Positions 8,660 through 15,569 of a DNA stretch of 58,765 nucleotides are shown piece by piece (the stretch's first letter is position 1; every line of letters begins with the position of its first letter). The stretch comes from Anaerolineales bacterium. Lineage in GTDB: Bacteria > Chloroflexota > Anaerolineae > Anaerolineales > RBG-16-64-43. Where the stretch lies: the NCBI GenBank assembly GCA_016928575.1, contig JAFGKK010000129.1, positions 1-58,765 on the forward strand, in the 5' to 3' direction. The notes beneath the pieces were generated by a model. That model saw only the letters and a program-made list of their open reading frames with translations. It was not told the DNA's origin and made no database searches. Position numbers and translations under genes: made by a program.

Positions 8660-9604
8660 TTAATCCTTTTTGTTGACCTGGTTCTCCAACGAGACGAGCC
8701 CCGCCATCCCCCCTAAATTCATGGTTTCCACCGCGCCCGAAGGGACGATAACCAGCGCGCCCTTTTCCTTGAGTCCTTCGAAGAGCATGTTCATCGCCCG
8801 CAGGTGCAGCGCGGTTGGGTTGCCGTGGTAGGCGCGCGAGGCTTCGGCGAAGGAACCGGCGATCTGGCGTTCGGATTCGCCGAGGATAACCCGCGCCTGG
8901 CGTTCGCGCTCCGCCTGCGCCTGGCGGCTCATCGCGTCCTCCAGGTCCTGCGGGATGACGATGTCGCGGATCTCCACCGACTGCACGGTCACGCCCCACG
9001 GGGTAGTGCGTTCGTCGATGATCTTCTGCAGTTCGGCGTCCATTTTGGCGCGGCCGACAAGGATGTCGGCCAGGGTCATCTGGCCGATGATCTCGCGCAG
9101 GGCGGTCTGGGCGGCCCAGGTGATGGCGACGCGGTAGTTCTCCACCTCAAGTGCGGCCTTCTGGGCATCCCAAACCATCCAAAAGAGAACCGCGTCCACA
9201 TCCACCGGGACGGTGTCCTTGGTGAGGGTCTTTTCGGCATTGAACGGCGTGACCATCACGCGGTGGTCGATCCAGGCGGCGATGGAATCCACGACCGGGA
9301 TAATCCAGAAAAGGCCCGGACCGCGCAATCCGCGGAATTTCCCCAAACGCAGCACCACCGCCTTTTCCCATTGATTGGCCATCTTGAGCGCGGCCATGAA
9401 ATAGAGGCCCGGCAGAACAGGCGGAACCATCGACAACGCAATGATCTCATCCGTCGCGGCGGTGAAGGCATCCAACGCGACGGCCAGGAGGACCGACAAG
9501 ATAAGAAACAGGAAGAAAAGAGAAAGGCCGAGCGGGCTGACCGCATGCGCTGCGGCCGGATCCTTCCCGCGGTTTCTTTCACTTCGAATGGATTCGCCGG
9601 ACAT
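8660..9604 (-). CDS. slipin/SPFH (band 7, stomatin-like) protein
   Basis: A membrane-anchored SPFH-domain protein that would oligomerise at the cytoplasmic face and organise membrane microdomains. Two adjacent hydrophobic segments (about 25-45 and 60-77) precede the band 7 domain, which contains VVLRLGKFRGLRGPGLFW (about 83-100), the DTVPVDVDAVLFWMVWD strand and the ALREIIGQMTLADIL helix. A coiled coil rich in Ala, Glu and Arg (about 225-260) follows. 314 aa, close to the family norm. It lies 52 bp downstream of the GntR regulator gene. Confidence 0.94.
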   Translation of the reverse strand: MSGESIRSERNRGKDPAAAHAVSPLGLSLFFLFLILSVLLAVALDAFTAATDEIIALSMVPPVLPGLYFMAALKMANQWEKAVVLRLGKFRGLRGPGLFWIIPVVDSIAAWIDHRVMVTPFNAEKTLTKDTVPVDVDAVLFWMVWDAQKAALEVENYRVAITWAAQTALREIIGQMTLADILVGRAKMDAELQKIIDERTTPWGVTVQSVEIRDIVIPQDLEDAMSRQAQAERERQARVILGESERQIAGSFAEASRAYHGNPTALHLRAMNMLFEGLKEKGALVIVPSGAVETMNLGGMAGLVSLENQVNKKD

Positions 9605-9656
9605 TTGTTAACCTCCGTTCATTAACCCCTAGGGATCCAGAAAGCCGGAACCGCAC

Positions 9657-10043
9657 TCAGGACCGCCGCCAGCGGTGGAATCCTTCCTGCCAGGCTTTTT
9701 CCACCTCGTCGGGGGAAAAGCCCAACCGTTTTGCCTCCTCCAGCCAGCCGTGAACCATCGCCTGCAGCCGTTCCCGTTTCATCCGCCGGCCCTCCGACGG
9801 AGATGGGGGTTCCAGGACGTACGTTCCGCGGCCTTGCTGTGTGGAAATGATCCCTTCTTCATGCAGCAGGCGGTAGGCGCGCGCGGCGGTGTTGAAATTA
9901 ATGCACAGTTCGGCCGCCACTTCACGGACCGTGGGCAGCTGGCTGCCGGGGGCGAGCACTCCGGAAGCTACCATGCTCTTCACTTGCTCGACGATCTGCA
10001 AGTAGATCGGCTCCTTTTCGTGAAAATCCAATCGGAGCTGCAC
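9657..10043 (-). CDS. GntR-family (YtrA subfamily) transcriptional regulator
   Basis: The winged-helix DNA-binding domain (about 1-75) is typical: EPIYLQIVEQVKSMVASG, LPTVREVAAELCINFNTAARAYRLL (recognition helix), GIISTQQGRGTYVL (wing). The effector domain is reduced to about 50 aa, as in YtrA proteins, which often repress their own ABC transporter operons. The start is GTG with AGGTG about 7 nt upstream. It is the first gene of the run down to 4985, so it probably regulates slipin, YhfC and ABC genes. The ligand is unknown. Confidence 0.93.
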   Translation of the reverse strand: MQLRLDFHEKEPIYLQIVEQVKSMVASGVLAPGSQLPTVREVAAELCINFNTAARAYRLLHEEGIISTQQGRGTYVLEPPSPSEGRRMKRERLQAMVHGWLEEAKRLGFSPDEVEKAWQEGFHRWRRS

Positions 10044-10054
10044 GGCCGCACCTC

Positions 10055-10107
10055 TTGTATCAATTGTATCACTGAACTAATTGTATACTAGATTTGAGCT
10101 CTGTCAA
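10055..10107 (-). promoter_or_regulatory. promoter and repeated operator-like sites of the GntR operon
   Basis: On the minus strand a perfect -35 TTGACA (10102-10107) and -10 TACAAT (10080-10085) are 16 bp apart. Reading the plus strand, TTGTATC occurs at 10055-10061 and 10064-10070 and TTGTATAC at 10081-10088, the last covering the -10. Such AT-rich repeats in a high-GC genome, just before a YtrA-type gene, are likely its own operator. Repression by blocking the -10 is inferred. Confidence 0.65.
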
Positions 10108-10302
10108 GTAATTCCAGGGGGACGGAAAAAGCTGCGGCTCAAAAAAACCGGCGGGTTAATCGGATCGAACAAGGCTTCCGTTTCCTGAAGCCGAGGGGTC
10201 CATTCTTGTCCGTAGGTACCACCCGGCTTGCGCTCGTACTGGTTTGGGTTTAGACTCCAAGGCACCTGTTGACCAACGGGAATCTCATTGCGGGAGGGAC
10301 TC
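10108..10302. other. divergent spacer
   Basis: Separates the GntR operon from the plus-strand small membrane protein. I see no small gene. The ribosome binding site of the right-hand gene (GGAGGG, 10292-10297) is at its end; a promoter for that gene is not obvious. Confidence 0.3.
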
Positions 10303-10605
10303 ATGGCTGAATTTCTCACCGACACGTGGAATCCGCTGTGCGAGTTATTTGGAAGCTTGCTCCGGCCGCTCGGCGGGCTGGTGTTCGGCGTTGCCGTCGG
10401 CTGGCTGACCGCTTCGGTGTTCCTGGATGCGGCCAGGGAGTGGCAGCTCAAGATCGCCATTTTCCTCGGGTTGCTTGGCTCCTTTGTCGCCGTGATCGAC
10501 CATGCCGGAATCGGCACGGCGGGAATGCTCATGCTCGGCACCGGGGCCGCGGTGATCGCGTACGCGGTTATGAAGAATCGGCCGGAGAAGAAAAAGGAAA
10601 AATAG
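10303..10605 (+). CDS. small membrane protein of unknown function
   Basis: 100 aa with three hydrophobic segments (about 16-36, 44-62 and 65-84) and a basic tail (KNRPEKKKEK). The ATG at 10303 was preferred over the in-frame TTG five codons earlier because GGAGGG lies 5 nt upstream of it. A terminator follows directly. I recognise no family; the helix spacing and positive tail suggest an integral inner-membrane protein with a cytoplasmic C-terminus. Confidence 0.65.
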   Translation: MAEFLTDTWNPLCELFGSLLRPLGGLVFGVAVGWLTASVFLDAAREWQLKIAIFLGLLGSFVAVIDHAGIGTAGMLMLGTGAAVIAYAVMKNRPEKKKEK

Positions 10606-10625
10606 CAGTTCGGGAGAATAACCGA

Positions 10626-10657
10626 CGCGCCCGCCGAAGCTACGCGGGCGCGTTTTC
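10626..10657 (+). terminator. rho-independent terminator of the small membrane protein gene
   Basis: A GC-rich stem (CGCGCCCG pairing with CGGGCGCG) followed by TTTTCGTT. The 3' arm overlaps the last codons of the convergent esterase gene, which ends at 10640, so the two genes share sequence at their ends. Confidence 0.75.
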
Positions 10658-11578
10658 GTTAATCCATCCGGCGCTGTACCACACCAGGTACTCTCCGAGG
10701 TGCTCGCCCCAATATCCGTCGCTGTGGTCGCCGGGGGGGACTACTCGTTCGTAGGGCCGGTTCAACAAATCCAGAACCTGCAAGATCGCCTGCATCTGCG
10801 GAAGTTGCGGATCCGAGTATCCGGCGTCAAACCGCAGGCGCGGCCATAGGCTTTCCGGCACGGCTTCCGCCCAAAGGTAGATGTCCGCCAGGGCGGTCGG
10901 ACCGGGGGAAATGCTGTGAGCGCCCGCCGCGCCGAATAAATCCGCCCGCCGGAGCGCAAGGCGCAGAGCCCACGCGGCTCCGCGGGATACGCCTCCGACG
11001 GCGCGGTGTCTGCGATCCGCGCGGATGCGGAATTTTGCTTCCACTGCCGGAAGCAGGTCGGCGAGGAACACGGCGTCGTTCGAATCCTCCCCGGGGATAT
11101 GGGGAAGGACAATCACCAGCGGGGGAATTTGCCCGGAGACGATCAGGTGGTCCAGGGTGGCTTCCAATCCTAAATCGTGCCATTGATCCGGCGAACGACC
11201 CAGACCGTGGAAGAGGAACAGCGCCGGATAACGCGCTTGCGGATCGGATTCGTAGCAGGGCGGAAGGTAAATATAGAACATCACCGTCGTCCCGGTGATC
11301 GAACTGGAAATGCTTTCAGGCTGCAACGTTCCCTTGCGGTCGGAGCAGGGAAGCACGGATTTCAGCGTAGCGGTGTCGGCGAACGGCGCGGGCGGGGATT
11401 CGGTCGGCCGATAGGGCGCCGCCAGCGGCGTGGCGGTCGGGCTGGGAAGGGCGGTGGCCATCCGTGCGCGTTTTTCGCTTCGCCCGATTAGGGCGCAGGA
11501 GGCCGAGAAAAGTAGAATTCCCAAAGCGGAAAGGTTTTTTCCCGCGCGTCGGCTGAGGGAAACGGATGCGGGCGTCAT
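10640..11578 (-). CDS. exported esterase (enterochelin esterase/esterase D-like alpha/beta hydrolase)
   Basis: A hydrophobic N-terminal segment (about 15-29, ending SASC, a weak lipobox) is followed by a low-complexity linker rich in Pro, Thr and Ala. An alpha/beta hydrolase domain follows (about 100-300). It has YPALFLFHGLGRSPDQW (oxyanion loop), GGVSRGAAWALRLA (nucleophile Ser in G-x-S-x-G) and a late GDHSDGYW with the candidate catalytic His. It belongs to the Fes/esterase family (COG2382 type). Substrate unknown. It is monocistronic and convergent with the small membrane protein gene. Confidence 0.82.
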   Translation of the reverse strand: MTPASVSLSRRAGKNLSALGILLFSASCALIGRSEKRARMATALPSPTATPLAAPYRPTESPPAPFADTATLKSVLPCSDRKGTLQPESISSSITGTTVMFYIYLPPCYESDPQARYPALFLFHGLGRSPDQWHDLGLEATLDHLIVSGQIPPLVIVLPHIPGEDSNDAVFLADLLPAVEAKFRIRADRRHRAVGGVSRGAAWALRLALRRADLFGAAGAHSISPGPTALADIYLWAEAVPESLWPRLRFDAGYSDPQLPQMQAILQVLDLLNRPYERVVPPGDHSDGYWGEHLGEYLVWYSAGWINENAPA

Positions 11579-11717
11579 CGGCTTTTCGGGCGGAGGCTCC
11601 TTCGCGGCCGGCGGTTTGAAAAACCCCGCCCGCCCGTAGCCAACGCGCCTTGCGGGCAGACGGGGCGCCTGTTAGGGGTTAGTGTAGACCGCGCCGATAC
11701 GTACGTCAAGGCGGGGA

Positions 11718-11723
11718 TATAAT
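11718..11723 (+). promoter_or_regulatory. -10 element upstream of ilvE
   Basis: A perfect TATAAT lies 50 bp before the ilvE start. The matching -35 is poor (CGATAC at 17 bp spacing), so the assignment rests on the -10 alone. Confidence 0.4.
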
Positions 11724-11773
11724 GGGGTCGGCCGGGATGATTCCCGGATCCGCTGCCCGGAGGAGAGGATCGC

Positions 11774-12712
11774 ATGACTCTGCCCAAGTTCGCTTTTTTT
11801 AAAGGAAAGATCGTGCCGTACGAACAGGCGAAAGTCGGCGTCTTGACGCACACGCTGAACTACGGCACCGGCGTGTTCGGAGGCCTGCGGGCATATTGGA
11901 ACGAGAGGGATGAGCAGCTTTACCTGTTCCGTCCGACGGATCACTTCCGACGGTTTCTGGATTCCACCCGCCTGCTGTGCATGGAGCTGCCGCATACTCC
12001 CGAACAGTTGACCGAGGTGGTGGTCGAACTCCTGCGCCTGGAAAAACGCAGCGAAGACACATACGTCCGCCCGCTGGCGATCGTCCCCGACGAAGTGGTC
12101 GGCGTTCGGCTGCACGATCTGCATGCGGATATTTCGATCGTCTCGGTCCCGATGGGCCGCTACATCGAGAGCGAGGAGGGGTCTTCGGTGACCTTTTCCT
12201 CCTGGCGGCGGGTAGACGACAACGCCATCCCCGCCCGCGGGAAGATCATCGGTTCTTATGTAAACTCCGCCTTCATCAAAACCGACGCAATGCGCGGCGG
12301 ATACGACGAAGCGATCGTCCTGAATCCGAACGGGCACATTTCCGAAGGCAGTGCGGAGAATTTCTTCATGGTCAAGGGCGGCATGTTGGTCACTCCGCCG
12401 GTCACCGAAAACATCCTGGAAGGCATCACTCGCCGGACGGTGATCCAGTTGGCGCGCGAAGAGCTGGGAATGGCCGTCGTCGAGCGTCCGATCGACCGGA
12501 CCGAGGTCTATCTGGCCGAGGAGGCGTTTTTCTGCGGAACCGGCGTCCAGATCTGCGCCATTTCGCGCGTGGACAAACGCTTGATCGCCGACGGCAAAAT
12601 GGGCCCGTTTGTGACCAAACTCCGGGATCTATACTTCCGGATCGTCCGCGGCATGGAGCCGAAATTCCGCGCCTGGAATGTACCCATCTACCCGCAGGGC
12701 GCAGGCGGCTGA
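11774..12712 (+). CDS. ilvE: branched-chain amino acid aminotransferase
   Basis: A fold-type IV PLP enzyme that transaminates leucine, isoleucine and valine with 2-oxoglutarate. 312 aa, the normal length. The PLP lysine is Lys157 in ARGKIIGSYVNSA, aligned with the E. coli IlvE lysine. Family blocks are LNYGTGVFGGLRAYW (28-42), YDEAIVLNPNGHISEGSAEN (177-196) and GITRRTVIQLA. The ATG follows AGGAGAGG by about 5 nt. No leader peptide or T-box was seen upstream. A D-amino acid transaminase or aminodeoxychorismate lyase is less likely given the length and blocks. Confidence 0.95.
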   Translation: MTLPKFAFFKGKIVPYEQAKVGVLTHTLNYGTGVFGGLRAYWNERDEQLYLFRPTDHFRRFLDSTRLLCMELPHTPEQLTEVVVELLRLEKRSEDTYVRPLAIVPDEVVGVRLHDLHADISIVSVPMGRYIESEEGSSVTFSSWRRVDDNAIPARGKIIGSYVNSAFIKTDAMRGGYDEAIVLNPNGHISEGSAENFFMVKGGMLVTPPVTENILEGITRRTVIQLAREELGMAVVERPIDRTEVYLAEEAFFCGTGVQICAISRVDKRLIADGKMGPFVTKLRDLYFRIVRGMEPKFRAWNVPIYPQGAGG

Positions 12713-12822
12713 TCCCAGCCGTCTGATCCGCTCGGCGGATACGGCATACGACGATATTTTCCCCGATCGACCGCCGAGAACCGCTTGCGGAGGATCGGGG
12801 ACACCCTTCTTCTGGGCTGAGG

Positions 12823-13725
12823 ATGCGTTTCCCCGTTGTCCGTAACCGTCTGCTCCTCCTGCACGCCGCTGCGGCAGTCGTGCTGTTCGCCGTAGCGGGT
12901 GTCTCCGTCTGGCGCCTGATCCGCTTTTCTCCGGACCCGATCGGCGCGGCGGCGCTTATCGGAGCGGCGATCGGCGTTTGCCTGCTGCCTCCGATTCTGT
13001 ATCGGTTTTATTTCCTGTTGCGCGCGGGTTATGAAACCACGCCCGCCGGCGCATTGATCCTGCGGTTTGGGTCAAGGCGGGAAGTCCTGCCGATCGAGGA
13101 GATCGAGGAGATCCGCTCCGGGAGCAAGATCCCGGATACCGTCCGCCGCGCCGCTCCGGGATGGCTGGATATGTGGCACGGTCAGGTGGACATTCCGGAC
13201 GGGGAAGTGATGGAATGGATGGCCACCGACCGCGGCCGGCCGTTGTTGTTGTTGGTCACCAAACGCCGGTATCTGGCGGTTTCGCCCGCCTCATCGGTTG
13301 AATTTGCGCGGTGCATCACCGATTTATCGGCACAAGGGGGATTGGAAAAGATCGAGCCGGAATCCGCAAAACCAAAACCGGTTTTCGCAGAAATCCTTAG
13401 GGATCCGCCGGCCGTCGGCCTGCTCGGGCCAAGCTTGGCGGGCGGAATCGCCTTGGGGGCGTTTCTGACGGCCATCCAACCCGGCTTGCCGGCGGACCAG
13501 CCGTTCCGGTTTGACGCATCCGGAATTCCAACCAGCTTGGGAGATCCTGGAAGGCTGCTATTACTCCCACTTGCGGGCGGGGCGATCTGGTTGATCAACG
13601 CGGTGCTGGGCTGGTGGGCTTGGCGTAAAGGACAGCGCCCTCCAGCGTATACATTTTGGGCGGTATCCTTCATGGTTACAGCCGCCTTATGGGCTGCATC
13701 CTTATCCCTGCTCTCGGCAAAATAA
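12823..13725 (+). CDS. membrane protein with PH-like domain
   Basis: 300 aa. Two N-terminal helices (about 8-28 and 38-60) precede a soluble domain of about 110 residues (TPAGALILRFGSRREVLPIEEIEEIRS and KRRYLAVSPA), the pattern of bacterial PH domains next to membrane helices. Three more hydrophobic segments follow (about 200-218, 242-265 and 277-297). No catalytic residues are visible. The gene is 110 bp after ilvE with no link to it. Function unknown. Confidence 0.7.
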   Translation: MRFPVVRNRLLLLHAAAAVVLFAVAGVSVWRLIRFSPDPIGAAALIGAAIGVCLLPPILYRFYFLLRAGYETTPAGALILRFGSRREVLPIEEIEEIRSGSKIPDTVRRAAPGWLDMWHGQVDIPDGEVMEWMATDRGRPLLLLVTKRRYLAVSPASSVEFARCITDLSAQGGLEKIEPESAKPKPVFAEILRDPPAVGLLGPSLAGGIALGAFLTAIQPGLPADQPFRFDASGIPTSLGDPGRLLLLPLAGGAIWLINAVLGWWAWRKGQRPPAYTFWAVSFMVTAALWAASLSLLSAK

Positions 13726-13776
13726 CCTGCAGACTTCATTGAATATCCGCTGTTTTTTTCTTATTTCATTGATCCT

Positions 13777-13912
13777 TTCTCCACACCGCCCGTTCTTTTT
13801 TTTTCATAAACGCCAGGTTTTTCCCATTTCTTCCACAGTTTTATGTTAGTTATCCACAGATATAAGATAAAATAGATAAACAATAGCAATAATTGTTGTT
13901 ATTTGCGTCTGC
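13777..13912 (+). other. DnaA-box-like cluster next to an AT-rich segment
   Basis: A perfect DnaA box TTATCCACA is at 13850-13858. Two one-mismatch sites, TTCTCCACA (13777-13785) and TCTTCCACA (13829-13837), have the same orientation. The next about 55 bp are very AT-rich with several TAG/TAA steps (GATATAAGATAAAATAG), resembling an unwinding element. No dnaA, dnaN or other replication gene is in the window. It may be an origin-like site, a DnaA-binding regulatory locus, or chance. Confidence 0.4.
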
Positions 13913-14091
13913 TCACTCTGATGAAGGTATTTTAAATAAGCCGGATAAAATTATTTTCCTCTTCAAACGATCCTCGCAAGGTTCGGTTTTGGTATACGCA
14001 TTTCTAGCGCAACTCTCAAGGGTGTCAGTCTCGAAATGCCTATCTTTTTTCGGCAGTGATTGGGCTGAGGAGCCGGTCCCGGGACAATTTC

Positions 14092-14207
14092 GGGAAAAGC
14101 ACCCGAACCTATCCCGGAGTTCCCGTTCAGAGCGCTTGTTCCGAGCGCCTTTTCAGAGCGCCTGTCCCGAGCGAAGCGAGGGAACGCGAGGGAACGCGAC
14201 GGGAGGG
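14092..14207 (+). repeat. dispersed repeat family B, copy 1 (expanded)
   Basis: Starts GGGAAAAG, then CCCGAACCTATCCCGGAG, and ends GCGACGGGAGGG. The order matches 30256-30323. Here the middle is expanded: three units like CAGAGCGC-TTGTTCCGAGCGCC, and GAGGGAACGC twice. Non-coding; the long frame across it is low-complexity and not a convincing protein. Confidence 0.6.
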
Positions 14208-14262
14208 AGAAAAGGAGGGAAAGGAGACTTTTTTTTACTATCCGGGTTTCGGGAAACGCTTT

Positions 14263-15267
14263 TCAAGTCCGCCGGATCTTCAACCGGAAAATCTTTTCTC
14301 CGCGACCGCCCCATTGGAACTTGTACGGCTCATCGCCGCGCATGAAATCGAAAGCTTGGAATCCGTCCTCGATCGCTTTACGGATCAGCAGCGCCAGCAG
14401 CACCCACCCCGGGGAGAGCGCCGCGTATTTTGGATCCATGCCGGAGTTGTAGACCCAGATCCGATTCCCGAAGGTGAAGTTAAAGAACGCGGCGATGTTG
14501 GCGTTGTCCATTTCCAGAAACGCCAGTTGCAGCATTTCAGCCTTCTGGGCGGCGTCCGCGATCGACCGGAATTGGGCGCGCATCGACGGGGTGAGGAACC
14601 GCGCTTTGGCTCCGTCGCAGGCCATCAGGCGGAGGAATTCCTCCGAAGCCTCCGATCCGCGCAGGTGCAGTGTTAAGCCGCCCTCGCCGCCTTCGGCCCG
14701 CCGCAGTTTGCGGCGGATTTCGTGGCGCGTCTTTTTATCCAGCGAGGCAAGGTAATCCTCCCACGAACGGGGCAAAGCGATTGCCGGGCACACTTGCAGA
14801 AATTCTCTAGATAATCCCCACCCGCGGCGTTCGGCTTCCGCCTCCAGGAGCGGGATGGTGGGGGAAGAAGCGTGCAGGTTGAACAAGTCGAGCGCGGCGA
14901 ACTCCGATGCCGGAAAAGCCGCAAGCGATTCGAAGAGCGCCGCGCAAAACGAAGGCAGACGGTCCGGCGCGGCGACCAGATCCAAATAGTCGGATATCTC
15001 TGCGCTCCCGATAAAAAGCAGGCGGTGTTCGCCGTCGCAGGTGGTCCGAAAGAGCGGCGCGACGCCGGCCAAAGAGCCGTCTTCGCGCCAGACGGCAATG
15101 CGCAACTCGGCCGCCGGCCACTCGCCGGCGCCGAGATGATCCCACCAGGCGCGGAGGTATTCGCAGCGAAGGAAAGGATAGGCGGCCGCGCTGGCGGACA
15201 GCAGGCGGTTCCATTCCTCAGATATGGCTTCCCAAGTTCCCACATCGCGGATGATTTCGATCGGCAT
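14263..15267 (-). CDS. BioF2-like (GNAT, CelD-type) acetyltransferase
   Basis: 334 aa. The C-terminal two thirds fit the Acetyltransf_6/BioF2-like family: KKTRHEIRRKLRRAE (about 174-188), the variable linker, then AAFFNFTFGNRIWVYNSGMDPKY and ALLIRKAIEDGFQAFDFMRGDEPYKFQW near the end. Members transfer acyl or aminoacyl groups and are common in exopolysaccharide or cell-wall loci, so an extracellular-polymer role is possible here. Gene neighbours do not settle it. The ATG has no strong Shine-Dalgarno site. Confidence 0.86.
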   Translation of the reverse strand: MPIEIIRDVGTWEAISEEWNRLLSASAAAYPFLRCEYLRAWWDHLGAGEWPAAELRIAVWREDGSLAGVAPLFRTTCDGEHRLLFIGSAEISDYLDLVAAPDRLPSFCAALFESLAAFPASEFAALDLFNLHASSPTIPLLEAEAERRGWGLSREFLQVCPAIALPRSWEDYLASLDKKTRHEIRRKLRRAEGGEGGLTLHLRGSEASEEFLRLMACDGAKARFLTPSMRAQFRSIADAAQKAEMLQLAFLEMDNANIAAFFNFTFGNRIWVYNSGMDPKYAALSPGWVLLALLIRKAIEDGFQAFDFMRGDEPYKFQWGGRGEKIFRLKIRRT

Positions 15268-15301
15268 CGGTCTTCACCAAGCGGCTTGGCGGCGGCGGAG
15301 T

Positions 15302-15517
15302 TTACACCTCCCGACACCTCGAGATAACCCGCAGCGCCGCGCGGGCGGATCGGCGCTGGCCCGCTTGCCATCCTTCTTCCATCGTCATGGCCTGCAAATG
15401 CGCGCCGACGATCCGCCGTTCTTCCGGATTCAGCAATTTCCACGCGGCGCAAATGAGGTCCGGATCTTCCGAAAGCAGGCGGATCCAGAATTCCTCGGGG
15501 GGAAACGGAGCATTCAT
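15302..15517 (-). CDS. small helical protein of unknown function
   Basis: 71 aa when started at the ATG of MNAPFPPEEF. The longer frame would run into the -10 region of the divergent gene and adds a poor N-terminus. The body is acidic and helical (LLSEDPDLICAAWKLL, NPEERRIVGAHLQAM, GWQAGQRRSARAALRV). I recall similar small proteins beside tRNA nucleotidyltransferase genes in related bacteria but cannot confirm this here. No known domain. Confidence 0.55.
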   Translation of the reverse strand: MNAPFPPEEFWIRLLSEDPDLICAAWKLLNPEERRIVGAHLQAMTMEEGWQAGQRRSARAALRVISRCREV

Positions 15518-15547
15518 GGCGGCGGCCTCGCGGCTTCCTCCCGGAAG

Positions 15548-15553
15548 TATAAT
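15548..15553 (+). promoter_or_regulatory. -10 element for the tRNA nucleotidyltransferase gene
   Basis: TATAAT ends 16 nt before the ATG at 15570 and there is no Shine-Dalgarno site between them, so the transcript would have a leader of only about 10 nt. No good -35 is seen. Confidence 0.45.
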
Positions 15554-15569
15554 CGAACCGGACGCAAAA

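Noticed and set aside
13893-14345. A 150-codon frame across the AT-rich gap and repeat B copy 1
   Set aside because: It is made of repeat units and low-complexity sequence, overlaps the acetyltransferase gene, and has no ribosome binding site.
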